A stretch of 64,000 nucleotides of DNA from the NCBI GenBank assembly GCA_947494435.1, contig CANLUY010000001.1, positions 610,001 to 674,000 of the forward strand, read 5' to 3'. Every line of letters begins with the position of its first letter. The first letter of the stretch is position 1. A program made the position numbers and the translations under genes. Below, piece after piece: positions 15,943 to 25,538 of this stretch. The DNA comes from an uncultured Litoreibacter sp. GTDB taxonomy: Bacteria > Pseudomonadota > Alphaproteobacteria > Rhodobacterales > Rhodobacteraceae. Under the pieces are notes generated by a model that was not told where the DNA came from, searched no databases, and saw nothing but the letters and a program-made list of their open reading frames with translations.

Positions 15943-16941
15943 TCAGGCCTCATATGGAACGACGATGGCACGGACCTCTCCTTTCAGGGGTGGCGAAGCA
16001 ATGGCCTCCGCTGCTTCAGCAAGTGAAATCGTTCGACTGATCAGAGGAGCGACCGAGATGCTCCCATTCGAAATCATCTGTGCCGCGCGGCTATGCGTGA
16101 ACGGATTGAGAAAGCTAAAATGCATCTGAATTTCGCGAAACAGCAGGTCAAACGGCTCAATCGGCACCTGTTCGCCCTGCGGCAGGACACCAAGGATCAC
16201 GACCCGCCCGCCGGTGCGGGTCAGTTTGGGGGACATCACGACCGTTTTAGCAACACCCGCGCATTCGACCACCGCATCCGCGCCACCGGGCCAGATACCC
16301 TGAAAAGCGCCTTCATCTCCAACCGCATGGTCCGCACCCAGCGACAAGGCCAGCGCCTGCTTTTCAGCACTGCGGGTCAGCAAAGCGACTTCAGCGCCCG
16401 CGCGCTTGGCGAGTTGTACCGCCAATAATCCAATGACACCGCCGCCAATGATCAACACCTTCTCGCCAGCTTGGACCGCCGCCAAGTCCATACCGTGGAT
16501 GGTGCAGGCCAAAGGTTCGCAAAATGCACCGTATAAAGGGTTTAGATCACGTGGCAGCAACACCGCTTTTGATGCTGGAAAGGCGCAAAACTCAGCGAAC
16601 CCGCCGTCTCGGTGAATACCGGTCGCGACATTGTTGGTGCAGAGATTTACGCGCCCGCGTAAGCATTGGTCGCACGTGCCGCACCACGTATTCGGATCGC
16701 AAGTCACACGGCAGCCTTCGGTGAAGCCTGTATCACCAGCATCCACGACGATCCCGGAAAACTCATGGCCCAGCGTTTTGCCGGGAACCGATGGAAATTC
16801 ACCCTTGTAGAGGTGACGATCGGTTCCACAGATCCCTGCAGCCTCAACCCGGATAAGTACTTCGCCTGGGGCAATAGACGGGACCGGCACGTCAACCGTA
16901 CGAATGTCGCCAGTCGTGAAAAGCTGAGTGGCTTTCATCAT
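15943..16941 (-). CDS. Zinc-dependent medium-chain alcohol/polyol dehydrogenase
   Basis: This 332-residue MDR-family enzyme has the catalytic zinc ligands in GICGTDRH and LGHEFSG, the structural zinc cysteines in CGTCDQCLRGRVNLC, and the NAD-binding GGGVIGLLAVQLAKRAG. It resembles sorbitol/threonine dehydrogenases and should oxidise a secondary hydroxyl of a sugar or polyol intermediate. It overlaps the DUF4432 gene by four bases and is the last gene of the ABC transporter operon. Confidence 0.88.
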   Translation of the reverse strand: MMKATQLFTTGDIRTVDVPVPSIAPGEVLIRVEAAGICGTDRHLYKGEFPSVPGKTLGHEFSGIVVDAGDTGFTEGCRVTCDPNTWCGTCDQCLRGRVNLCTNNVATGIHRDGGFAEFCAFPASKAVLLPRDLNPLYGAFCEPLACTIHGMDLAAVQAGEKVLIIGGGVIGLLAVQLAKRAGAEVALLTRSAEKQALALSLGADHAVGDEGAFQGIWPGGADAVVECAGVAKTVVMSPKLTRTGGRVVILGVLPQGEQVPIEPFDLLFREIQMHFSFLNPFTHSRAAQMISNGSISVAPLISRTISLAEAAEAIASPPLKGEVRAIVVPYEA

Positions 16942-18011
16942 CCCTCCCGCAGCTGCGTGATTTTCGCCATTGCAGCGTCGGTCTCCGAAATGGTCAAAAG
17001 ACCAAACTGCATATCAATGCGCCATGTCTGGCCTGCCTCTACTGTCTCGACCCGGCCCTTTGCCTTTTCGGCGGTGTAGCCTTCGACGCCGGAAGTTGAG
17101 GGAAACGCAATGCCGAGACCATCTTGATCCGGGGTCCGACAGATCCAGCGCGTACAAAGTGTCGATTGACTAGGGCGGCAACGGACATAGTCCGCGGTGC
17201 CGTCGGGATGCTTCTGCAAGGCATGAGCAAAGCCGTCCGTATCAGCTTTCAAATCAAGCTCGAAAACTACTTCGGGGTCAAAAGCCAGATCGGGGGCGAG
17301 AACATGATGCAACGCAGGGTTTTCTGCCAGATCTGACAAGAATTCTGTATACCCCGCCTCCGGCGTCACATGCGACGGGATAGATTTGCGTACCCGAACT
17401 GAGGCAGGGTTGTAGTCGGCGGTGTAATGCAGCTCGCCGTGATCCACGGGGCGGAAGTTGGCATGGCCCAAATACATCAGATCCATCGGCGTGCGTTTTA
17501 GGTTTTCGACTGAGACAGATACGTCCATCAGGGCCGAACCCGCTGACAATGACGTCTCAACCGTCGCGCGGTAATTGGTCGAGAAGGCCACCGTGTGCTG
17601 ATAGCTGCCCGCAACCGTTAGCCTTTGAGTGCCCGGATCAATCTGCAACCAAGCTGTGTCAAAGGGGGCATTGGGCAATTCGCCGTGCAGCGCGTGTGTG
17701 TCTTCCGGCCCCGGAGCACCCAGCCCTGTGATCCCACAATGGATCAGGAACCCACCATAGGTTTCCAAATAGGTGCGGGTCTCTTTAGGCTGGTCAAACA
17801 TTGACCGCATCGTCAGGTCTCGTCCGTCAAATTCAGCGCGCCAGACCTGTTGGCCTTGATAAGGAAGCATGACGATTTCGCCACGAGCATTCCGCACCCT
17901 CAGGCCAGCGACGCCACTGGCAAAGCGAAACGCGCTGACGGAAAATTCACCGGATTGGCAAAGCGGTCGCTCTAACTCAGTGAACATGGAAGGGTAGAGC
18001 TCTATCCGCAT
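16938..18011 (-). CDS. DUF4432 aldose-1-epimerase-like protein
   Basis: This 357-residue cytoplasmic protein has the beta-rich galactose-mutarotase-like fold of the DUF4432 family; characteristic stretches are YGGFLIHCG, HALHGELPNAPFD and YLGHANFRPVD. Such proteins are thought to interconvert anomers of a sugar before oxidation or phosphorylation. It is 6 bases downstream of the transporter ATPase gene, so it is probably co-expressed with uptake. The function is inferred from fold and context. Confidence 0.75.
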   Translation of the reverse strand: MRIELYPSMFTELERPLCQSGEFSVSAFRFASGVAGLRVRNARGEIVMLPYQGQQVWRAEFDGRDLTMRSMFDQPKETRTYLETYGGFLIHCGITGLGAPGPEDTHALHGELPNAPFDTAWLQIDPGTQRLTVAGSYQHTVAFSTNYRATVETSLSAGSALMDVSVSVENLKRTPMDLMYLGHANFRPVDHGELHYTADYNPASVRVRKSIPSHVTPEAGYTEFLSDLAENPALHHVLAPDLAFDPEVVFELDLKADTDGFAHALQKHPDGTADYVRCRPSQSTLCTRWICRTPDQDGLGIAFPSTSGVEGYTAEKAKGRVETVEAGQTWRIDMQFGLLTISETDAAMAKITQLREG

Positions 18012-18017
18012 CGCCGC

Positions 18018-19088
18018 TTACCGGATCCGCTGACCGCTGGTCTCATCAAAGACGAACAGATGCTCTGACGGGAGAATGACCCCGATGTCATCGCCCATTT
18101 CACCAGCGAATTCCTTGGGAGCCTTAACTGCTATCTGATCATCGCCCCACGCAACCGTGACGAGCGCATGATCTCCGATCAACTCGTTGGTGAAAATCTT
18201 ACCCGCCAGCGTGCCCTCCGACGGTGACGCAATCCTGCAATCTTCCGGCCGAATACCCATAACGGCCTTCTCGGCGCGGCCTGAAACGGCTGTCTCCACA
18301 TGCACGCCGTTGGTCAGGAATTGGCTTCCATCTAGACTGCCATGCACCACGTTCATGGGCGGCGAGCCGATGAATTGCGCGACGAACAGGTTTGCGGGGT
18401 TGTTGTAAATCTCTGCCGGGGTGTCGAGTTGCTGCAACACGCCTTTCTCAAGAATGGCAACCCGGTGTGCCAGAGTCATCGCTTCGATTTGATCGTGGGT
18501 CACGTAGATCGTAGTGATGCCCATCGACTTCTGCATGTGCTTGAGTTGCGCGCGCATGTGGCCGCGCAATTTTGCATCCAGATTGGACAATGGCTCATCC
18601 ATCAAGAAGACCGAAGGGCTTCTGATGATCGCGCGGGCCAAGGCCACGCGTTGCCGTTGGCCACCCGATAGGGCACGTGGGTAGCGATCCAAAAGGTTTT
18701 CAATCTGAACTTGCGCCGCGGCATCATGAATCGCGGCATCCATGTCCTCCTTGCTCATTCCGCGAACCTTCAACGGGAAGCCGATGTTTTCGGCGACGGT
18801 TTTGTGCGGGTAGAGCGCGTAGGATTGGAACACCATCGAGATATTGCGATATTTGGGCAGGATATCCGTGACGTTCTCATCGCCGATATAGACCTGTCCG
18901 CCAGAGGGCGTTTCCAGACCAGATAAGATACGCAGCGCTGTCGTCTTGCCCGACCCCGATGCGCCCAGCAGGACAACAAATTCGCCCGGCTCCACGACTA
19001 AATCAAAGTCGCGCAGGACTTTCACATCCCCAAAGCTCTTTTCGATATTTTCAAATCTGACCGGAACCTGATTGCCGAAGTCTTTCAT
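18018..19088 (-). CDS. Sugar ABC transporter ATP-binding protein (MalK/UgpC type)
   Basis: This 356-residue ATPase has Walker A GASGSGKTTAL, Q-loop VFQSYALYPH, signature LSGGQRQRVALARA, Walker B VFLMDEPLSNLDA and the H-loop VTHDQ, followed by a C-terminal TOBE/OB regulatory domain. It powers the importer made of the two permeases and the binding protein directly upstream (19092-22926). Confidence 0.93.
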   Translation of the reverse strand: MKDFGNQVPVRFENIEKSFGDVKVLRDFDLVVEPGEFVVLLGASGSGKTTALRILSGLETPSGGQVYIGDENVTDILPKYRNISMVFQSYALYPHKTVAENIGFPLKVRGMSKEDMDAAIHDAAAQVQIENLLDRYPRALSGGQRQRVALARAIIRSPSVFLMDEPLSNLDAKLRGHMRAQLKHMQKSMGITTIYVTHDQIEAMTLAHRVAILEKGVLQQLDTPAEIYNNPANLFVAQFIGSPPMNVVHGSLDGSQFLTNGVHVETAVSGRAEKAVMGIRPEDCRIASPSEGTLAGKIFTNELIGDHALVTVAWGDDQIAVKAPKEFAGEMGDDIGVILPSEHLFVFDETSGQRIR

Positions 19089-19091
19089 TCC

Positions 19092-20279
19092 TTAACCTTT
19101 CACCGCGCCCGACAGGACGCCTTTAGAAATGAACCGTGTCAGCAGGATCGACATCAGTATGACAGGGATGATCATCACAACGATCAGCGCGCACATTTCC
19201 CACCAGAAGATGCCCTTCTCCCCCGTGTTTTTGGCCGCGATCATGATGGGCATCGTCTGAACTTTGACTGTCGCAAGAAACACCGCAAACAGGTATTCAT
19301 TCCAACTCAGCACAAGGATCAGCAACGTTGTGGCCGCGAGGCCTGGACGGGTCAGCGGCATGACGATTTCCCAAAAAATGCGCGGGCGCGTGGCGCCGTC
19401 CAGCTGCGCGGATTCCTCTAGCTCAATCGGCAGGTTGGCGAAGAAGTCGTGCATCAGCCACACGACGATGGGCATGTTCGCGACCGCATAGAGCAGGATC
19501 AGGGCCAAATGCGTATCCAGCAAGCCGACGGCCTGAAACATGACATAGATCGGAATGACCACGACGATTGGTGGCAAGATCCGTTGTGAGATAATCCAGA
19601 ACAGGATGTCGCCATTCTTTAGCGACGTTTTGAAGTACCCCCTGAGCGCGCGTAACAGCAGGAAAAAGAACGCCAAGGCAAAGGCGGTTGCGGCCCACCA
19701 AGGCGCGCCTGCGTAGATCGTGGCGAAGATCACGCCCACGAGGAGAAGAACGAAGATCAGGATGTTGCCGAAACGCGGTGCATATTGGATACGCGCCAAG
19801 GCGTATGCGGCCATGGACCCGACGACGACACACAGCCCGGTCGAGAATATGCTGATGACGACAGAGTTGGTGAAGGCCAGATAGATCTTGCATATCTGCG
19901 GCTCCATCGGGGCCAGCGTCACCACAGGCGAGACGATGAATACGAAGGAATTGTAGACCAAGAGCCCCAACTGACGCCCGATGGCTCCAAAGTTGCAGTT
20001 CGGGTCTTCGGTAAACTGGATACGCCATGCGTCGAGCGTTGGTTGGAAGTCAACAAAGGGCAGATAGAACGGCCCCTGATTGACGGCAGCTGCGTCCTTG
20101 AAGGAGGTGATGATCACCCAGTAAATCGGGAATAGCACGAAGAGCGACCAGATCAGCAGCAGCGTATAGGCCACAAGCTTGGAGACGGGTGACATCTTGC
20201 CAACAGCAGGTGCCTCAAAAAGGCGTTGCATGACCGTGCGATTGGACAGCCGGAAGCGGAAGGAAGAGGCGTCTTTCAT
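19092..20279 (-). CDS. Carbohydrate ABC transporter permease (MalG type), enlarged
   Basis: The C-terminal half has the EAA loop (LEESAQLDGATRPRIFWEI) and helices of MalG-like permeases. With 395 residues it is about 110 longer than usual. The extra part lies between the first helices and the core and contains additional hydrophobic segments (FGNILIFVLLLVGVIFATIY, WWAATAFALAFFFLLLRAL). The start overlaps the stop of the other permease gene (ATGA). It forms the membrane channel with the protein at 20276. Confidence 0.9.
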   Translation of the reverse strand: MKDASSFRFRLSNRTVMQRLFEAPAVGKMSPVSKLVAYTLLLIWSLFVLFPIYWVIITSFKDAAAVNQGPFYLPFVDFQPTLDAWRIQFTEDPNCNFGAIGRQLGLLVYNSFVFIVSPVVTLAPMEPQICKIYLAFTNSVVISIFSTGLCVVVGSMAAYALARIQYAPRFGNILIFVLLLVGVIFATIYAGAPWWAATAFALAFFFLLLRALRGYFKTSLKNGDILFWIISQRILPPIVVVIPIYVMFQAVGLLDTHLALILLYAVANMPIVVWLMHDFFANLPIELEESAQLDGATRPRIFWEIVMPLTRPGLAATTLLILVLSWNEYLFAVFLATVKVQTMPIMIAAKNTGEKGIFWWEMCALIVVMIIPVILMSILLTRFISKGVLSGAVKG

Positions 20280-21430
20280 GCGCGAGCCTTTTTGATTTGC
20301 CCGAGGACGACGTAGTTGAAGAAGGATGCGCAGACGACGACCGTAAGGATCAGCAGCAGATAAGCAATTGCGGCGGATGAACCCAGATCGTTGGCCCGCC
20401 AGATATACATCGAATGCAACGTCATCGACTCTGTCGCCGAACCGGGACCACCGCCGGTCATGATGTTGGGCAGATCAACGATCTTGAAAGCCTCGATCAT
20501 CCGGATCAGCAGCACAGTGACGGCGACGGGCAGGATCTGAGGCCAGGTAATTTCCTTGAAGATTTGTGGGCTTGAAGCGCCATCTACCTGCGCAGCCTCG
20601 ACGTGATCGCGCGGGACGTTTTCAAAGGCGGCCAGCATGCAGATGAAGATGAACGGGATCCATTGCCAGCTGTCGCTGACCATCATCATAAAACGTGCAG
20701 ACCAAGCATCTGCCGACCAGATCCAGTCTTGCAAACCGATCAGCCCTAAGATCGGCTCAATCGGGCCCTTCGTGACGTCAGCCACCATGCGCATGGCGTA
20801 TCCGACGCCCAAGGGTGTGATCATCAGCGGGATGAAGAAAATCACCCGGAAGAAGTTTTTGCCCGATATTGGCTGAGAGCAGAGAAATGCGAGCCCTGTA
20901 CCGATGGCGAATTGAAACGCGCAGCCGACGATAACGTAGAACAGGGTCGTGTAGAGCGTGCCAATGGAGTTACCGGACAAAAGCGACGCACACAAAATCC
21001 ATGACAGGAAGATCGCCATCGCCGCCGAGATCGTGCGGCCAAGCATGCCGACCCAAGTTGTGATCTTGCGTGACCGCCAAAGCCAGACCAATACGGCAAC
21101 CGCGACAATGGCGAAAACGGTATAGCCGAAGATACTGACAGGGTCGGTGCGCCCAAGGAAATGAACCTCGCTGCTGCCGAAGAATTGTTTTGCGAAGTTG
21201 CGGAAACCTACGTAGCGGAATTTCAGGCCATCAGGCGTGAACCGTACCCGACTGACCGCAAAAAAGATCGAATAGATCGTTGGGAAAATTGCAAAAATAA
21301 GGATCAAGGTCACGCAAGGCGCAATGAAGAAGGTACCGGAATGACGGTCCACCCATTCCGCAAAGCGCTCGCGTCGCGTCGTGCCAGCCGGAGAAAACCC
21401 CGGCTGGCCCATGTTATCAAGACTTGCCAT
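20276..21430 (-). CDS. Carbohydrate ABC transporter permease (MalF type), enlarged
   Basis: This 384-residue permease has the EAA-type loop (HVEAAQVDGASSPQIFKEI) and about eight membrane segments. Like its partner it is longer than typical sugar permeases (about 300) through an insertion with extra hydrophobic stretches (VSIFGYTVFAIVAVAVLVWL, SAAMAIFLSWILCASLL). It lies between the binding protein gene (20 bases upstream) and the second permease gene (overlapping). Confidence 0.9.
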   Translation of the reverse strand: MASLDNMGQPGFSPAGTTRRERFAEWVDRHSGTFFIAPCVTLILIFAIFPTIYSIFFAVSRVRFTPDGLKFRYVGFRNFAKQFFGSSEVHFLGRTDPVSIFGYTVFAIVAVAVLVWLWRSRKITTWVGMLGRTISAAMAIFLSWILCASLLSGNSIGTLYTTLFYVIVGCAFQFAIGTGLAFLCSQPISGKNFFRVIFFIPLMITPLGVGYAMRMVADVTKGPIEPILGLIGLQDWIWSADAWSARFMMMVSDSWQWIPFIFICMLAAFENVPRDHVEAAQVDGASSPQIFKEITWPQILPVAVTVLLIRMIEAFKIVDLPNIMTGGGPGSATESMTLHSMYIWRANDLGSSAAIAYLLLILTVVVCASFFNYVVLGQIKKARA

Positions 21431-21450
21431 CAGCTCAGCAGATCAGCAGA

Positions 21451-22926
21451 TCAGTTGCCAAGTGCGAGAGCTTGAGCTTCGACCTGCTCGTCGCGTCCGA
21501 AGTCTTCGGTGATTTCTTCCCAGCCTTCTTCGATGTTCTCCAAAGCTTCATCGACTGTGATTTCACCGGCCAAATACCTTGCTAGCTGGGTGTCCAAAAC
21601 AACCGCAGTGTATTGCTGAGCACCCGGAATTTTCATGTCAGATGCCATGTTCGGGTTGTTCAGCGCGCCGTTGATTGCACCAAGATAGTTCTCGGCCAGC
21701 TCTTTCGGCATACCGGCTTCGACCCAAAGGTCAGTGCTGGCAAGCTGCGAGTTGCGATATGGGTTGTAGCCTGTGGCCCCGCGTGTCACGTCCACGCCGG
21801 ATTGTGCGGCTTGGTTCATGTAGGACAGGAACGCATAAGACGCCGCTTTCGTCTTCTCATCGGCGTTGGCGTTGACGGCGCCAGCCCAGCCACCGAAGGC
21901 TGCGAATGGTGCATAGTTTACACCGTCAACGGCATGTGGCGCGCTTTCGGCGGACACAGGAACCAACTCACCGCTTTCACGGTCCAGCACTTCGGTCGAC
22001 CCGATAGCTGATATGGCGTACATCTTGCCTTTGATCGCCGTGGCGTCATCATCAAGTTGCAAAGTGCCCGGATCACCCCATTCAACGATCAGACCGCAAC
22101 GGCCTGCTTTGAACAGCGCACGCGTGTCGCCGATGTCGAGGTTGAGCTCTTCCGGCGGGCCATATTTGCCGGTTTCCTTGTACAGCTCAAACGCCTTGCG
22201 CCAGCCCGCGTTGTTCACAATCGGCGCCATTGTGGCGTTGTCGAAGTGGAAGCCCTGCGCGGTGCCTTGTGTCTGCACAATCGGGGCCGCGAAGGTCTGG
22301 ATAGCAAAGTAGGACTGCGCGTTCCGCTTCTTGAAGATGCAGGAGCCATAGTCTGCTTCGCCATCGCCATTCATGTCCTTGTCATGAATTTTTGACGCCA
22401 CGTCGAGGTATTCTTCCCAAGTTTTTGGTGGTTCCAGCCCCGCTTCGGACAGTACGTCAGTGCGGTAATACACCATCTGGAAGTCGCCATCGACCATTAG
22501 CATCTTGGTCTTGCCGCCGACCTTTTGGCCGAATTCGCGGAAGTAAGGTGCGATGTCGTTCAAGTCGATCTTGTCGTCCTTGGCGATGTAAGGGTCTAAG
22601 TCTTCGAGCAGTCCCGCAGCGTCAAGTTCGACACCCCAACCAGCCGCGAAAACACCAACATCGATAGAATTTGTCCCAGTTGCCCAGTCGTTTTGGATTT
22701 TCGGGAAGATCTCCGCGAACGGCACTTCCGTTACGACGATCTTCGCGCCGGTTTCAGCTTCAAAGTCTTTCCCGCGCTCTGCGAGTGGTCCCGCGATCAC
22801 GTAGCCGGGGCGTGTCAGGATGTTTACCGTGACCCCTTCAAATTCTTGCGCAATGGCGGGCACACAAACTGAGCCCAAAGCAGCGGCGCTAACAGACAGC
22901 GCCTTTAGATGCTTCTTCAACATCAA
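21451..22926 (-). CDS. Extracellular sugar-binding protein of the ABC importer
   Basis: This 491-residue protein begins with a Sec signal peptide (KHLKALSVSAAALGSVCVPAIA, cut before QEFEG) and has the type I solute-binding fold, for example FEAETGAKIVVTEVPF and an aromatic-rich ligand region. It is large for the family and carries no lipobox Cys at the cut site. A strong GGGAGGA precedes the ATG, fitting the high expression expected of a periplasmic receptor. It is the first gene of the operon; the sugar bound is unknown. Confidence 0.92.
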   Translation of the reverse strand: MMLKKHLKALSVSAAALGSVCVPAIAQEFEGVTVNILTRPGYVIAGPLAERGKDFEAETGAKIVVTEVPFAEIFPKIQNDWATGTNSIDVGVFAAGWGVELDAAGLLEDLDPYIAKDDKIDLNDIAPYFREFGQKVGGKTKMLMVDGDFQMVYYRTDVLSEAGLEPPKTWEEYLDVASKIHDKDMNGDGEADYGSCIFKKRNAQSYFAIQTFAAPIVQTQGTAQGFHFDNATMAPIVNNAGWRKAFELYKETGKYGPPEELNLDIGDTRALFKAGRCGLIVEWGDPGTLQLDDDATAIKGKMYAISAIGSTEVLDRESGELVPVSAESAPHAVDGVNYAPFAAFGGWAGAVNANADEKTKAASYAFLSYMNQAAQSGVDVTRGATGYNPYRNSQLASTDLWVEAGMPKELAENYLGAINGALNNPNMASDMKIPGAQQYTAVVLDTQLARYLAGEITVDEALENIEEGWEEITEDFGRDEQVEAQALALGN

Positions 22927-22945
22927 AAAATTCCTCCCAGAATTA

Positions 22946-22975
22946 AATATAATTTACGGGGATTCTCCGTCCCAA
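22946..22975 (-). promoter_or_regulatory. Putative promoter with operator-like palindrome before the sugar-binding protein gene
   Basis: On the minus strand TTGGGA (22970-22975) and TATATT (22946-22951) are spaced 18 bases apart, about 20 bases ahead of the ribosome binding site. The spacer holds an imperfect inverted repeat, ACGGAGAATCCCCGT on the minus strand (22956-22970), which could be an operator. Confidence 0.35.
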
Positions 22976-23080
22976 GTGTTAACAGCCTAGGACGCAAATT
23001 TCGATCTGGCTAGAAAAAATCTGTTATTATCAATAGCTGTTCCACTGATCCGCGACCTAAGAATTGCGCAGATGATCTGT

Positions 23081-23674
23081 TCATATGTTATGAAGCGGGT
23101 CATCAATCGCGGGTCCTATTTCAAATTCGAAGAACCGCGCGACCAGCCCCGATCTTTGCGGGGAACACGCCATGGGGCCCACCAAAACAGGGACATCAGG
23201 CTCAAAGTTCGCGAGGCGCAGCAGCTGCCAATGCCCGGTCTTTGCCATAAAATGCGAAATGATCGCCCCTCCCACCCGGGTCAGTCTGATGCGTTGCCGC
23301 ATGGCCAACTTATCCTGACAAAAGACTGACCAGTCGGAATGCCCATCGCGTGTCACAACCGTTGAGAAATTGGTGACACCATCGGAGTGTTCGACGCCCG
23401 TCTTGATCCAATCCTCTCTATTGATCCGCACCATCAAGCCCGCCTGATCGTACAACACTTGGTACTCTGCCGCGAACGTCAGTACGGCCGTAAAATCCCC
23501 CTGAAGTTCACGTCCAAGAAAATGACCATCATCGCGATGAAATCCGTAAAACGTGTCTTGCCAGAAATCCGTGTCCTTGCCTGTTTCGATTGTCAGGACG
23601 TCATCTTTCAGACTCCACGCGTCAGGCTCATTTGTCCATTTTGCGTCGCTAAGGCCTTGCTCAAGTCTTGTCAT
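23081..23674 (-). CDS. DUF1349 domain protein
   Basis: This 197-residue protein matches the DUF1349 family (concanavalin A/laminin-G-like beta sandwich): DKTDFW-type N-terminus (ETGKDTDFWQDT), YDQAGLMVRINREDWIKTGVEH and a closing GPMACSPQRSGL. No signal peptide is visible, so it is probably cytoplasmic. Related domains bind carbohydrates, but the family function is undefined. It lies upstream of the sugar-binding protein gene on the same strand and divergent from the SDR gene. Confidence 0.75.
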   Translation of the reverse strand: MTRLEQGLSDAKWTNEPDAWSLKDDVLTIETGKDTDFWQDTFYGFHRDDGHFLGRELQGDFTAVLTFAAEYQVLYDQAGLMVRINREDWIKTGVEHSDGVTNFSTVVTRDGHSDWSVFCQDKLAMRQRIRLTRVGGAIISHFMAKTGHWQLLRLANFEPDVPVLVGPMACSPQRSGLVARFFEFEIGPAIDDPLHNI

Positions 23675-23751
23675 TCTCGAATTTTCCTACCTTGATCGAC
23701 AAATGGGGTGAGTTCCGTAAACTCGACCAACATGCATATGGGAGTAACGGT

Positions 23752-24483
23752 GTGAAGACTGGATTGAGCGGACGGCGCGTCCTCGTGACCGGAGCATCAG
23801 GTGGGATCGGTGCCGCAACGGTCCGGCTACTCGTTGAGGAGGGCGCAACTGTCATTGCCTCGGGGCGGGACGAAGACAGACTCTCGAAGCTTGCGACTGA
23901 GACGGGATGCGAAGTTTTGCCTTTTGATCTGACGTCGGAAGATTCAGTGAAGAGCGCTCTCACAGGTGTCGAGTTATTCGGTGTCGTGAACTGTGGCGGC
24001 TGGGGAGGTGAAATTGCGACGCCAATGGAGACCGACACGGCCGTCTTCGACAAGGTTATCGACATTAACGCCCGCGGTACGCTTCTTGTCACAAAATACG
24101 CTTCGCAAAACATGGTTGCTGCAGGAAACGGAGGGTCGATTGTCAATGTGTCCAGCCAAGCATCACTGGTCGGGTTGGCCGGACACATCTCTTATGCCTC
24201 TTCAAAAGGGGCGGTCGATGCAATGACACGGGTATCAGCCCTCGAACTTGGAAAGTACAAGATCCGCGTGAACGCTGTGAACCCCACCGTCGTTATGACA
24301 CCGATGTCTGAATGGTATTGGGGCCGCGAAGATATTGGTGGCCCACTTATCGATGCCATGCCGCTGCATCGCTGGGCCACTGAGGAAGACTGCGCTGGCC
24401 CGATTGTCTTCTTGCTATCGGACGCAGCTGTGATGATTTCTGGTGTTTGCCTTCCCATCGATGGTGGCTTTACTGCTGTTTAG
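23752..24483 (+). CDS. Short-chain dehydrogenase/reductase
   Basis: This 243-residue classical SDR has the cofactor motif TGASGGIGAAT, the active-site Ser in VNVSSQASL and YASSK (YxxxK). It resembles L-xylulose reductase and 2-keto-3-deoxy-sugar-acid dehydrogenases. I chose GTG at 23752, preceded by GGGAG, because the longer frame (from 23668) would run across the divergent promoter and adds non-SDR sequence. Its stop codon overlaps the aldo/keto reductase stop on the other strand. Confidence 0.85.
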   Translation: MKTGLSGRRVLVTGASGGIGAATVRLLVEEGATVIASGRDEDRLSKLATETGCEVLPFDLTSEDSVKSALTGVELFGVVNCGGWGGEIATPMETDTAVFDKVIDINARGTLLVTKYASQNMVAAGNGGSIVNVSSQASLVGLAGHISYASSKGAVDAMTRVSALELGKYKIRVNAVNPTVVMTPMSEWYWGREDIGGPLIDAMPLHRWATEEDCAGPIVFLLSDAAVMISGVCLPIDGGFTAV

Positions 24484-25466
24484 ATAGGCACTTCCGCATC
24501 TTCGCGAAGAAGCCCCTTTGTTTTGAGCGTCGACCAAAAGTCTGATGGGATGTCGACGCCAAACCACTCGACAATCTGCTTAAGCTCACCCTCGTCGCGA
24601 GGGCCAGGGATGACCGATGACACGATTGGGTCGCCCAACGGGAATTGCAGCGCTGCTGCCGCGAGCGGGACGTTGAACGCATCCGCGACATCCGCCAATG
24701 CGCGGGCTCTCTCAATGACATTTTTAGGCGCTTTGGCGTAGTTCCATGTGTCCCGACCGACCAGAATCCCGGAATTAAAGGGGCCACCGCAAATGATCGT
24801 TGTGCCTGCGTCCCGACATGCTGGGAATAGCGCATCCAAAGCCGTTTGTTCGAGCAGTGTATAGCGCCCTGCAAGCAAGAAGACGTCCCAGTCGCCAATG
24901 CTTAGTGCATCCCGACAAACCTTGTTCTCATTCACACCAAGTCCGATGGCTTTCACTTGGCCCCCTCGCCGCAACTCATCCATTGCGCGGTAGCCTCCTT
25001 CCGTCAGATCCCGGAAGTGACGCACGTTTTCGTCGCCGTGCTGAAACGCGCCGATGTCATGCGCAAGCAAGATATCAATTCGGTCGAGGCCAAGACGTTG
25101 AAGATTGTCCTCGAACGCCCGCATTATCCCGTCATAGCTGTAATCGTAGACGACATGGAACGGTAGCGGATCAACCATCCCAAACTCTGCCGGGTTTTCG
25201 ACAGCCCCGGGCACCAGCAGACGGCCAACTTTATCAGAGAGCACATAATCTGAGCCTCGCAGCACATCTCCCATAACGCGCTCAGATCGTCCGAAACCGT
25301 ACCACGGCGCAGTGTCAAAATACCCTATGCCTGCGGCCTTAGCGGCCCGGATTAGCGCTTCCGCCTGCGCGTAGCCAAGATCAACGAAGTTGCCCCCCAA
25401 CGGCGCCCCCCCCAATCCAAGGACATCGACTTTGAGAGTTGTTCGACCAATCGCTCTTTGTTCCAA
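24480..25466 (-). CDS. Aldo/keto reductase, D-threo-aldose 1-dehydrogenase (L-fucose dehydrogenase)-like
   Basis: This 328-residue TIM-barrel oxidoreductase carries the AKR tetrad: Asp and Tyr in YFDTAPWYGFGRSE, Lys in VLSDKVG and His in ILLAHDIG. The sequence is closest in style to the D-threo-aldose/L-fucose dehydrogenase subgroup, which oxidises an aldose at C1 to the lactone with NAD(P). That makes it the likely first enzymatic step, feeding the lactonase at 15103. Confidence 0.87.
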   Translation of the reverse strand: MEQRAIGRTTLKVDVLGLGGAPLGGNFVDLGYAQAEALIRAAKAAGIGYFDTAPWYGFGRSERVMGDVLRGSDYVLSDKVGRLLVPGAVENPAEFGMVDPLPFHVVYDYSYDGIMRAFEDNLQRLGLDRIDILLAHDIGAFQHGDENVRHFRDLTEGGYRAMDELRRGGQVKAIGLGVNENKVCRDALSIGDWDVFLLAGRYTLLEQTALDALFPACRDAGTTIICGGPFNSGILVGRDTWNYAKAPKNVIERARALADVADAFNVPLAAAALQFPLGDPIVSSVIPGPRDEGELKQIVEWFGVDIPSDFWSTLKTKGLLREDAEVPI

Positions 25467-25538
25467 AACGGGTTCATCCTTTTATGCGGTCTCAATGTGT
25501 GCTCGCGTTTCGACGCGGGGCAAAGTCTGTTTCAACGC

